Shown here: positions 48,775 through 64,000 of the stretch, in pieces | Layout: each line of letters starts with the position of its first letter | Numbering within the stretch: position 1 is the first letter of the stretch | Source of the DNA: Allodiplogaster sudhausi | Lineage: Eukaryota > Nematoda > Chromadorea > Rhabditida > Diplogasteridae | Direction: 5' to 3' | Assembly (NCBI GenBank): GCA_945643635.1 | Contig: CALZFC010000015.1 | Location: 3,259,001 to 3,323,000, forward strand | DNA length: 64,000 nt | Notes under the pieces: model-generated | Told to the model about the DNA's origin: nothing | Databases searched by the model: none | Seen by the model: the letters and a program-made list of their open reading frames with translations, nothing else | Translations under genes and position numbers: made by a program

Positions 48775-49725
48775 GCGAGAGCAAGAAAGAGATGTTCGAG
48801 ATAATATTTTGATTATTTTTAATAATAACTTTTAAAATTTTACTATCGCTTTTATTCTCCAGTGCTTTACACTTTTCCTAAGCTGAACGAGAGTGAAATG
48901 AGACAGCTGAACATGTTATGTTTTTATCTCACACTGGTGGCATGCCATCAAGAAGCAATGCCTCTTTCTCTTCTCTCCCTATGGCTATTCTCGCGCCATA
49001 TTAATCTCTCTCAACTTCTCTCTCTCTCTCCCTTTCTTTCTTTTTTCTCTCTATCCATTCTCTCTCTCTCTCTCTCTTCCTCAATAACTATCCACCTCTC
49101 CCTCTCTTTCTTATGATCTCCCTCTCTCTCCTCTCTTGCTCTCTGTTTCTCTTCTCTCTCCCTCTCTCTCCTGCTCTTCCTCCTTTCATGCCAAAATGAC
49201 CACAGCTTTGCCTCCCAATCGATGACCTCTCCTCAGAAATCGGAGCCACACGTGGTCAGCTCCCTCCCAGGAAGCTGCCCTGCCCCCCCCCCTCTCTTTT
49301 TTTTCCAAGATTCCACACTGGTCTCTCACTGCTCTATTTCAACAGTGTGCAATGCAGTCCGATCGTCATATTACCCTCTAAGCATCTTTCAAGCTTACTT
49401 ATCTTAATTTCCGGTCTCCGTTCTCGACATTCGCAGGCTTACCTAACAATTCGTTTGCCCATTTCCTTATCGTTTTCTTACTCTCTCTCTCCCTCTCTTT
49501 CTCTCTGCCTCCCTCATTATTTCTCTCTCTCTCTTCTCTCTCTTTATCAGATTTGCCCTTTCCATTCGATTACCACTGACGATTGATATGATGCAGAATC
49601 TCAACGATTTCCCCAGTGTTTACTTTGCAGCTTCACCCTGCCCTTACTTTCTCACTCTAGCAAATCGATTAGTGGCTTTTAAACGTCTACCCAGCCTATA
49701 TTTTATATATCCAAACGCCAAATAG
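48273..49725 (+). CDS. unidentified spliced gene, partial model
   Basis: Several segments look like real exons. 48273-48491 is open over its full 219 nt between TCCACAG and GTAACT (FDKYDLYICISGDSVITAKQ, then ECSMGILLSPYNKYTVFQFD). It joins in phase to the exon starting at 48537, after TTTGCAG (RTFILWENLNYINPSVNDIR). An exon after TTCTCCAG near 48863 reads LYTFPKLNESEMRQLNMLCF and is phase-compatible with a donor near 48630. 49206 onward reads LCLPIDDLSSEIGATRG. 49597-49725 after ATGCAG reads NLNDFPSVYFAASPCPYFLT and ends YPNAK-stop. I do not recognise the protein. The amino-acid composition is mixed and unlike the repeat-shadow frames. The 5' end and the third and fourth junctions are unresolved. 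Confidence 0.4.
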
Positions 49726-50100
49726 GAACATGTTATCCTGCCGCAAACAGGGTTCTTTGAACTTTCCTTATATTGTTTTTATGTACATTCTTGCTCTCCT
49801 TTCCCCCATTTTTCTCATTCGTTTTCTGCTTTTCCTCCCTTCTTCTCGGTCTAACTTCCAGGTTGTCTTATGGGATTTAGTTGTACTCAGTAATTGCTAT
49901 CAGGCCAGACAGATGAAGCGAAATTCCTAAAGCAATGACGGAAGTATAAACGAGGGGGAGAAAAGAAAAAGAAAAGCGCTGTCATTTAAGAAGCCGTGAG
50001 TCATCCTCGCGTAAGAGTTGTGCTGCTGTTTATTTTCTTGAAGTCCATAAGGTACATAGTTCGTGAAAAGCCGTGCACCAGATAGGGGAGATTGGAGAGC

Positions 50101-50162
<62 letters not shown>

Positions 50163-50180
50163 CGCTCATTTTCTCTCTCA

Positions 50181-50184
50181 ACAG
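50181..50184 (+). promoter_or_regulatory. splice acceptor 36 nt before bestrophin start codon
   Basis: A CT-rich tract ends TCTCTCAACAG|CAC upstream of ATG 50221. Candidate spliced-leader or 5'UTR-intron acceptor. Confidence 0.4.
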
Positions 50185-50220
50185 CACAACGAGGGAGATC
50201 TCCCTCTCACTTCCTCTAAC

Positions 50221-52017
50221 ATGACTGTCTCCTACAATCTGGATGTCGCCTCCACTTCCCTCGTCGGCTTCTTCCGCCTGCAACTCAGGTGGAGGGGAAG
50301 CATCTGGAAGTGCGTTTTAGCTGAGGTTTCTCATTTTCTCACTTCTCTCTCTCTCTCTCTCTCTGTCATATCTCTTTTGTGTGATTTCATCTCTTATGCT
50401 CAATCTTCCTTTCTTCATACTTTCTCACATTTTCTTTTCATTTGCCTTGATTTATAATTATTCTTTTACTCACTCGCCCCTTTTCAGCTGCTTCTGTTCT
50501 GCGTCGCCTTCTTCTTCTTCTCTCAACTCTACCGAAATGAATTCATTCTTACCGATGAACAGAGACAGTCAGTCACTTCGAATGGAGATCCACTTTCCTT
50601 TCTTTCCTTAGATTCTGGGATGAGTTGGCAGCCCTCTTCGACCAGAAGATGGAATACATTCCACTCACTTTCATGCTTGGCTTCTTTGTCACGATCATCG
50701 TTAAAAGATGGAATGAAATCTTCATCAACATCGGATGGATCGACCAGTCAGCATCCCTTTCGTTTTCTCTCCTCGATTATGTTCATTGTGCAAATTTAGA
50801 GCCGCTCTTACTCTGACCACTTATCTGAGAGGAAACGATGACGAGTGCAGGATGCTGAGGAGGAACACCATCCGGTACATGGTTCTCACTCAGGTAAGAG
50901 GAGAGTGAGAGAAAGAGAAGGAGAAAGAGAGGGAGAGATAGAGAACGAGAGAGAGAGAGTGAGTGAAAGAGAAAAGGAGAAGAGGAAGAGACCAAGCGAA
51001 GTGAGAGAGTCGCTGATGGCAGTAGAGCACTTTCGTTGCCAAATCGTTCCCTTGAGGTGCTTGTCTTCCGCGACATTAGCCTGCGTGTTCGGAAACGATT
51101 CCCAACTCTCGAGACACTCATTCCTGCAGGTGTAGAACGGTTATCTACATATGTAGGATAAATGAGTGAGAGAGAGAGAGAGAGATGGAGGGAGAAAGAG
51201 GGAATGAGAAAGAGAGAGAAAGGGAAGAAGAGAGAGGAAAGAGTGAAATAATGCAGTTCTTTCAAATTAAGGGTTGTTACAAGAGCAAGAGCTGGATGCG
51301 TTCCTCCAGCTGCAGCTCCACCACCGGGATGAGTTGGAGAAGCTTCCTCTCCACTTTCTCCCCTGCCACTGGGCAAATTCCATGCTCCACGATGCACGTC
51401 TCAATGGCAAGATCCCGGCTGATCTCATGCTCAATGAGATCATCAAGGTCGCACTTTTTTTTTAAAGTTTTATCCTATAATTACCTTATCTTGTTCTGAT
51501 TATAAAGCTATCGTTAATTTGCAGAACATCCTTGAGTTTCGGAAAGGCCTCGCTACCCTCCTCAACTTTGACTGGGTCCCAATTCCTCTGGTCTATCCGC
51601 AGGTGCAAACTGGCAGATACACGTGTGTTTTGACCTCCTCATGTGATTATATGAAACGTTAAGGTGGTGTTCCTGGCGGTTCGTGCCTATTTCGTCCTTA
51701 GCCTCATTGCTCGCCAGTCTGTTCTCATTGATGGAGAGAAGCCTTCCCAGAGCCATCCTGTTCGTATTCGTTCTGACATGTTTTGAGGGAGGCAGTGGGA
51801 GACCGATTGGAGTAAGAGGAAAGGCAACGATTGAGGTTCCCTTATTGCAGGCTTTTCCTTTCGTCCCCTTCTTTATGACAGCTCTACAGTTCATTTTCTA
51901 TGTCGGATGGATGAAGGTTTGTTGTTAGGCTAGCGAGTGTAAAAGAGATAGAAAACGATTAATAGAAAGAGAGCGAGAAAGCGAGAGAGGGAGAGAGAGA
52001 GAGAGATAAAGAGAGAG

Positions 52018-52062
<45 letters not shown>

Positions 52063-52573
52063 TAGAGATAGAGATATATAAATAAAGAGAGAGAGAGAGA
52101 AAGAGAGAGAGGGAGCACAGATAGATATGAGCAGGTAGCTGAGAATTTGATGAATCCACTCGGAGAAGACGACGATGACTTCGAGTGCAATTATCTGATC
52201 GACCGCAACTTGAGTGTGAGTCTTTTTTCTCTGCCAAACCTATTTCTATTACTCTTTTCATATTGAATCCACTCCAACTGTCATTCCATTCTTCTCACGC
52301 TCTCCCTCTTATCTTCCTCCGATCTTTCTCAGCTTGGTCTCCTGATTGTGGATGAGTTGCACGGAGTCCATCCCCGCCAAGAGAAAGATGCCTTCTGGGA
52401 CAAGAGAGTTGTCTCTCCTCTCTATTCAGAGGACACCGCAGGCAGACCACTTAGGCCGCAGATTGGCAGTGCTGCTGCTTACGAGTTTGTTTCTCTTTCA
52501 TTTTCTTCTCTCATTCCTCTATCCCTACCTTTCTCTCTCTATCTATCTATCTCTCTCTCCTCTCTCTCCTCTG

Positions 52574-52621
<48 letters not shown>

Positions 52622-53452
52622 GACCACAGAAGGATGAGATCGTGATGATGCCCCACTGTGAGACAGAGCCGGGAAGTGTGGCTGAGTGCGACGGAGACAA
52701 GGAGCGTCTGCTGCCGTGCAACGTGTCGATTGTGTCCGTGAACCGAGGCGGTCTCCGCTCCGAAGTCGGCAGCCGCGTCTCTCTTTCTTCTCGCAAGTCT
52801 AACACGCGAAGGAGCGGCATCTTCCACGCTTTCACCAAGCAGTTCTCGAGGTTCGGTCGAAGCTCCATTCATATCCAGATCGTTTGCAATCACTTTGACA
52901 TCTGCCTTTGTATTCTCAGAGAAGGCCGGGTGGCTAGGCCGAGCCGGCTTCGCTCTTCTACTAATTCAATAATCACGCCGACCACTGGAGAAACGGATCC
53001 CGGACTCGGATCGGCCACTTCTTCCATTTCTATTCTCAATGCACTCGCCAAGGAAGCCAATCGGACCGCCGCTGTGCAGAATCCGGGCATGCTTCTCACT
53101 CCCACTGATCTAGAAGGTGGAAGAGAAGGGAGAGAGAGAGAAGTAAAGATAAAGAGAGATAGAGAGAGAGAAGAAGGAGCACAGATGATATGTTGAAATG
53201 GACTCCTTTTCAGGTGCACCTAGCCGTCCCGAGTCTGCTGGCCCATCTCCTTCAGAAACTCTCATGGCAGTGCCAGAGGAGGATGAAGAGACGCAGAGAA
53301 CATCGAAATTCGCGGATCTCTTGAGATGGAAGGCAGCTTCAGAGAAGGAAGAAAGGGAGAGAATGGAGAGGGAGCAAAGAAAGGAAGATGTCGAGTACGA
53401 AGAAAGTGGACAACCACCCGCCAAGTCGGAACCACGTCAATCTGACCCATGA
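50221..53452 (+). CDS. bestrophin (calcium-activated chloride channel family)
   Basis: Pentameric anion channel of the plasma membrane. The start [20 protein letters not shown] is typical. Fourteen exons give about 600 residues. Family marks: [20 protein letters not shown], the RFP signature in [50 protein letters not shown], and the calcium-clasp region [20 protein letters not shown], which keeps the acidic run. After the channel core comes a C-terminal tail of about 220 residues, rich in Ser, Arg and Glu ([39 protein letters not shown]), probably cytosolic and regulatory. All introns traced here are GT-AG; several hold long GA or CT arrays (50895-51000, 51169-51240, 51965-52115, 52570-52618). 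The worm genome usually holds many bestrophins and I cannot say which one this is. Confidence 0.92.
51965..52115. repeat. compound GA/GATA microsatellite in bestrophin intron
   Basis: GA units with GATA interruptions form a higher-order 14-bp period (AGAGAGAGATAGAG repeated) ending in GATATATAAATAAAG. Confidence 0.85.
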
Positions 53453-54120
53453 TCTCCTTTTCCATCAATATATTATGTATAGTGTTGTTTAACTCTAATC
53501 TACCAATCCAAGATTTCGTCAAAGCATTTCGATTCTCATCAAAAGCCGTGATCTGTGCATCTTCATGACATAATTCTGTTTCTCGATGTTATTATCTTTC
53601 TTTTATCTTGATGTTAACCAATCCCTCTTTCTCTCGTATCGATCTTTCTCCATCTGTTTCTTAGTATCCCTGTTCTGCATCAACTAATCAGCGGAATCTT
53701 CCTAACTTCTCTGATTCTGCTTTAATCTTATCAATGCGAAGTCTCTCCCATGTGATGGCACCTCTGCTTCATGCGCTGTGCGTAGAATCTGCTCTCTAAA
53801 TATGTTTGATTAACTTCTATAAGATATTCTAGAATTTGCCACGTTTCCACACTCCACTGACCATGCTTCTATGTACATAGAGGCGTCAAAGCGATCTCTC
53901 ATTTACGCTCCGCTATTTGGTGTGTACTGCATACTGTAGTATTTTATAAAGAACGGTCGCCATTGCCTTCTACTTGCTTCAACGCAAAAATCAATCGCAA
54001 GAAGTGGTTGGAAGCTACGTGCCACTCGTGTGGATACTTACCTTTGTTGTCTTTTCGTATTCCGGTGCAGACGATTCTTTCCACCCATTCTGAGCAGCTC
54101 AAAGATGTTCACTTTCTTCT
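53453..54120. other. spacer between bestrophin and dehydrogenase genes
   Basis: Unusually for this window it has no microsatellite. The open frame at 53963-54172 overlaps the next gene's first exon in another frame and is not convincing. Confidence 0.4.
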
Positions 54121-54122
54121 AG
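54121..54122 (+). promoter_or_regulatory. splice acceptor 1 nt before dehydrogenase start codon
   Basis: TTCACTTTCTTCTAG then A then ATG. Candidate spliced-leader acceptor. Confidence 0.5.
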
Positions 54123-54123
54123 A

Positions 54124-56586
<2,463 letters not shown>

Positions 56587-56699
56587 TCAGCTAATTCCTC
56601 TCCTTCCTCTCGCTCACCTTCCCCGCTCTCCCTGTTTAACTATTTCATTTTTGCAAGTAGTCAGACTTTAAGCATATGATTAATTTTGTCTCAACTTTA

Positions 56700-56705
56700 A
56701 ATAAA
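56700..56705 (+). terminator. poly(A) signal of dehydrogenase gene
   Basis: AATAAA lies 114 bp after the stop codon. Confidence 0.55.
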
Positions 56706-57069
56706 TATTTGGCATCTTGATTAAAGGGGTCTGTCATTGAATGAGTGCCACTTCTCTAATGTAATAATGATACTGTAGAAATTGCGTAGCCATTCTCGCT
56801 TCTTCTTTTCAGATTAAATGAGGCATTTCTTTGTTAAGATGATACGATGCAGGTCTTTTTAGACTAGTTTCACCATGAGGCCATAACATTCTTCTTTTCA
56901 ATTTTATCACTAATTTGCTTCGATTTGAAATGTATTTGTCCGAGTTGACTCCGTCATAGATTAGAGAGTACGGAATGTACATAGTGCAGCATTGCTTCAA
57001 AGGATGAAGTTGTATGCAGTTTTTAATTGTATTCGGATAAAGTCTTCTATTTGTCCAGTTTCTTTGTTG

Positions 57070-57072
57070 CAG
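57070..57072 (+). promoter_or_regulatory. splice acceptor 22 nt before QTRT1 start codon
   Basis: CTTTGTTGCAG|CTATTC precedes ATG 57095. Candidate spliced-leader acceptor. Confidence 0.45.
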
Positions 57073-57094
57073 CTATTCAATTAAGTGGAACGCC

Positions 57095-58402
57095 ATGGAT
57101 GCTGAGAATTTTATTGAAAGAGGGAAAGGAGCTCTTTCACTAAGGGAAGAGCGGACTTCGGTACTCTTCATGAGTCAGAGCGAGCACCCAGCTGCAAAGA
57201 GACACGGAGAAGAAAGTGAAGAAGATCCAGCCAGCAAGGCGGCCCGGATGGCCAATCTTTCCACTGGAGTCAAGAGCGACCCTGCCAAGTTCGCTTTCAA
57301 TGTTAGATCTCATGTTTGGAGGTACTGTAGAGAATCATTGAGATAGAGTTGGTTCCGGTATTGCCATTGAAGGTTCTCTGCTGCCGAGGACGGGCTCGTG
57401 TGGGAGTGTTGAAGACTCCCCACTCGGAGGTGGAGACTCCCGTCTTCATGCCCGTTGGCACTCAAGGAACTATGAAGGCATCCCTATCTTGGAAGGCTAC
57501 TTTCCCTTTAAGAGGAGAGCACTCATTACTCCTATTCCCTGCAAGGAATTCTTCCTGAGCAGCTGCTTGCTCTGGACTGCCGTATCATCCTCGCGAATAC
57601 GTATCACTTGGCCCACCGGCCGGGCTATGAGAGAGTGCGTGTGGCGGGGGGAGTGCATCGCATGATGAATTGGCCGAGGAGTCTACTCACTGACTCTGGC
57701 GGCTTTCAGGTATTCTCTCTTTAAGGTATTCGTCCATTTTAATCGTGGCCTGCTTTGTATGTGTATCTAGTGTTGACTTCTTCGCCATTTCCCAGATGGT
57801 TTCTCTGTCTAAACTGATGGAACTGGACGAGGATGGGGTTCGCTTTGAATCTCCTCACACCAAAGAGATCACGGAGTTGCCGCCAGAGCAATGCATTCAT
57901 GTTCAGGAGGTTAGATTCAGCGACAGCTTCACTCTATCCTCCGTTCTCTTTCTCTTGATATCTTTATTTCTTTCTATTTCCATATCACCATCTTCTATAT
58001 TGCCTCTCTTCTATCTAATCTCGAATCACCTCTATTCCCTCAGGCCCTGGGTGCCGACATAATGATGCAGCTTGACCATGTTGTGCACACTCTCACCACC
58101 GGCCCAATCGTAGAAGAGGCAATGCAGCGAAGCATACGGTAAGTGGAATCTACCGTAATCCTTCTCATTGTGTTGCTATCCTCATGCTGCGTACTTCCAG
58201 ATGGTTGGATCGTTGCGCAGCTTCGCAGACTCGGGATGACCAAACGATCTTCCCAATTGTGCAAGGAGGTCTGAACCTTGAGCTCCGCAAGATCTGCGCC
58301 GAAGAAATGTCGAAGAGGGCCCAGGCGAGAATATTTCTCTCTTTCTCTCTCTGGCTTCCCTTTCTCTCTCTCTGCCTTCTCTTTCTCTCTCTCTCTGCCT
58401 TC

Positions 58403-58450
<48 letters not shown>

Positions 58451-59353
58451 CTTTCTCACTCTCTCTCTGCCTTCCCGTTCTCTCTGCTTTTCCTTTCTCT
58501 CTTCTCTATTCTTCCACTGTGTTCTCTCCCTTGAGGTGGGCATAGCGATCGGTGGACTCTCGGGAGGGGAGGACAAGTCTTCGTTCTGGCGAGTGGTTGC
58601 TGCGTGCTGCGAGTGGCTGCCTCCCCATCTCCCTCGCTACGTCATGGGAGTTGGCTTCGCGGTTGATTTGGTTGTGTGTTCCCTTCTGGGGGCTGACATG
58701 TTCGACTGCGTCTTCCCCACCAGAACGGCCAGGTGCGGCCAGTTCTTTATTCCAATAATATTTTAGTTGTTTTATGATCTCAATAAATTCTTGATTTAAA
58801 AAAGGAAAGGTGGAGAAGGTTGAGAAAATATTTGAGGTTTGGAACAGCTTTGGTTCGGAGGGGAGGCGAATTGCATCTGAAGCAGAAGAAGTTCGAAAAG
58901 GACTTCACTCCCATCGATAGCAAGTTCGTTCTCCGTTTCCTTTCCCCTCTCTCTCGCTTTCCTCTGTTCCCATCATTTCTTTATCTTCGTCTTCCTTTCC
59001 AGCTGTGACTGCAATACCTGCAAGACCTACACCAGAGCATACATCCACAGTATCTTCAGTAAGGTGTGTCCTCCTTGTCTGCTCTTTCTCTCCAGCCACG
59101 CCCTCTTTAGGAGACAGTTGCCTGTCACTTGCTGTCGGTGCACAACTTGGCTCACCATCTCCGTCTGATGCGGGATGTGCGGGAGGCAATCTCGGAGAGT
59201 CGTGAGGCTGCTTTCCTTCATCAATTCCTAGTCGACTTCTACCGGGCTGGCCAAGCCATCCCAGCCTGGGTCAACGATGCTGCCAAGCACGTCGGGATCA
59301 CTCTCGACTTGCCTTTCGAAGAGGACAACACGACAACTTCCTCTTCATCATAG
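57095..59353 (+). CDS. QTRT1: queuine tRNA-ribosyltransferase catalytic subunit 1 (TGT)
   Basis: Swaps guanine-34 for queuine in tRNAs with GUN anticodons, acting with QTRT2. Ten exons (57095-57301, 57373-57477, 57545-57709, 57796-57909, 58044-58138, 58201-58324, 58536-58732, 58837-58923, 59003-59063, 59111-59353) close in phase at 465 residues; the human protein is about 403. The excess is mainly an N-terminal extension of about 55 residues ([20 protein letters not shown]). Core motifs: [20 protein letters not shown], the base-binding Asp in [32 protein letters not shown], and the nucleophile Asp in [15 protein letters not shown]. Zinc ligands are CDCNTC plus the His of SVHNL. Intron 6 (58325-58535) has a GC donor. 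Intron 2 (57478-57544) fits only as GC...AA (or shifted by one base, CA...AG), because the conserved GTQGTMK and GILPEQ must abut. Confidence 0.93.
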
Positions 59354-59502
59354 GCTTATTTCCTTGTAGATTGTTACTCCTTCCTTGTTATCGCCAGTCT
59401 GTGGAATCATGGCAGTTGTTGTGAGTTCTGACATATCAACTCCTTGTTGCACCAGTCTTCATTGCCGTTAAGTTATTCACCATAATCTTTTGTAAGCTCT
59501 CA

Positions 59503-59508
59503 AATAAA
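59503..59508 (+). terminator. poly(A) signal of QTRT1
   Basis: AATAAA lies 150 bp after the stop codon, in the 359-bp gap between the convergent QTRT1 and GDH genes. Confidence 0.55.
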
Positions 59509-59712
59509 CCAGAACAAATACAAACGGAGCATTGGTGCGGACCGGGTTTACTTGAAAATAGAGAATGAAGAGCAAAAAGGGATCGTACCTCCCCAGGCAA
59601 GAACAACAAAAAAGAAGAAATAATCCTATAGCGCACTATGCTTACTCGTGTTCCTAATCTAGAGGGTACAATACCCTTCTTGACCCTTCCTCTCTCAGGC
59701 CATGACCCTCAT

Positions 59713-62590
<2,878 letters not shown>

Positions 62591-62593
62591 CGT

Positions 62594-62596
62594 CTG
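62594..62596 (-). promoter_or_regulatory. splice acceptor 3 nt before GDH start codon
   Basis: The minus strand reads ATCCTTCCATCAG|ACG then ATG. Candidate spliced-leader acceptor. Confidence 0.45.
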
Positions 62597-63315
62597 ATGG
62601 AAGGATGGGTATTCCCGTACCACCACACACAAATAAGGGTCGGCGCGAGTGGCAATCGAGAAAAAGAGGAAAATGTTTCATTGAGTGAAGGGGCGGGAGA
62701 TCAAGACTACTCAGTGTTTAGTATTTCGTTGCCATGCTAAGAGTGGGGTGATTGAGGGAATCAGGGAGACGATGAGATGATGTAAGAAACATTGCAACAG
62801 CGATCAGTTCTGGAGACCTCTCGAGGGAAAGCAATTAAGAGAGATCATAAACAAAGCTGCTATGGAGCCAAAATAAAGGTTTTGTTTCCTTTTCTATAAT
62901 TTTGATTTCCTGACAATATCAAATAATAAAAAAAAACAATATTTCACTACGTGTATTTCAAGCTGCATTGGAGGATTAGGGCAGAGGGAAGACGGAAAGA
63001 AGACACCACGTGGAGTGACTGACGACATTCTGAACGTGAATTTACTTGAGAAAGAGCACGGAAGAGTGAGAGAGCTAGAGAAGGGGAAGAGATAAACTGA
63101 CTCCGCCTCTTCTCTCACTCTCACTCTTTCTCTCTCTCTCTCGGAGGGAGAAGATGGCACCGGGAAAGTTTTGGGGAGTGGCAAAGGCAGAGTGTCAAGG
63201 AAAGTCATGTAGTGCAAGATCAGGGGTGCAAGAGACAGAGGGAGTTGAAGCATGGAGAGACTAAGGAAGGAGGGTTCGAGCATACGAGAGAAAGAGTGAG
63301 AGAGAGAAGAGAGAA

Positions 63316-63392
<77 letters not shown>

Positions 63393-64000
63393 CTAGGAAA
63401 TAAGGTGACACGAGCAAGAAGGCAGATATCCTCTGGCAGATCAAGCTCAGTGAATCGATGGTTCTTCGGACATTTCCAAGCGAACGAGCGAAAACATGAA
63501 CGAGAAACAAATTTCGAGAAAAGTCAAAGAGGCGCGAACAAGAATTAAACGTGGAGAAACAGAGTTAATGGAGTCATCGCACAACTGATTTCCCTTTGAA
63601 GCCAAAGAAAGTGGGAAAAAAGCTAGGATGAAAAATAGCAACCATGAAGAACTTACTGAAACTATGCGGCACGCAGTTCAGTCATTCTATACCACGTATG
63701 TTAAGAATGAGGACAGTGCTCTGAGCCCTAAAGCCATATTCACACAATAAATTCTGTTATCGAATCGAAGCAGAAGGAGAGACAGCCGCTACGGAATCAA
63801 AAAATGCCCCCGACAATGAGGAAAAAAGGGCTACCATCGTCACGACAAAGACACTCTTCACACGTACTTTTTGAGCGGAGAATATTCAAAAGCTTCCCAT
63901 CGGGTAATTTAGTAATGGCACCATGACACCTCTATGTTCATTATGCAACACCTATTATTCATTTGACGCATGCATAGCCATTGTGCCGTTAAATGCAACT
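62597..64000. other. GDH upstream region, no gene seen
   Basis: A long GA array occupies 63292-63390 and a shorter CT run 63112-63143. Open frames are repeat shadows. The AT-rich end beyond 63600 shows nothing recognisable. The GDH promoter probably lies in the first few hundred bases. Confidence 0.4.

Overview
The window is eukaryotic nuclear DNA, almost certainly from a nematode. Genes are broken into many short exons with introns often only 43-75 nt long. One gene is a small worm-type tau-tubulin-kinase-like kinase and another is a worm-type Cys-loop channel. Most start codons sit 0-40 nt after a strong 3' splice acceptor, as expected where spliced-leader trans-splicing is used. Introns and intergenic DNA are loaded with (CT)n/(GA)n microsatellites, which never enter a traced exon.

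Layout. 65-3816 (minus strand): the N-terminal part of TFIID subunit TAF2, running off the left edge, then a small membrane-protein ORF and RNase P subunit Rpp21, tightly packed in one orientation. 4006-5411: a foldback transposable element with a 4-bp target duplication and a nested insertion. 5899-9222 (minus): a TRPM-family channel with no visible N-terminal half. 9971-12593 (plus): a 294-residue TTBK-like kinase with a small MITE in one intron. 14999-19499 (plus): a 513-residue Cys-loop ligand-gated channel subunit. 21588-24191 (minus): a 383-residue class A peptide GPCR. 27327-30021 (plus): the actin-related BAF53/ACTL6A subunit. 30022-43617: a 13.6-kb microsatellite-dense stretch without a recognisable gene. 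43618-47261 (plus): a BED zinc-finger protein with a block resembling hAT transposases. 48273-49725 (plus): exons of an unidentified gene. 50221-53452 (plus): a bestrophin anion channel. 54124-56586 (plus): a medium-chain dehydrogenase. 57095-59353 (plus): queuine tRNA-ribosyltransferase QTRT1. 59713-62590 (minus): mitochondrial glutamate dehydrogenase, convergent with QTRT1.

The genes form no single pathway. They are housekeeping (TAF2, Rpp21, BAF53, QTRT1, GDH) and neuronal/excitability genes (TRPM, Cys-loop channel, GPCR, bestrophin).

The most unusual signal is splicing. For nine genes I traced all exons with every codon phase closing. About 8 of 94 introns need a GC donor instead of GT, far above the usual one percent or less, and two more junctions are irregular (an AT acceptor in the kinase and a GC...AA junction in QTRT1). 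No rRNA, intact tRNA, CRISPR or viral element was seen. Exon coordinates were worked out by eye and have not been confirmed with transcripts.
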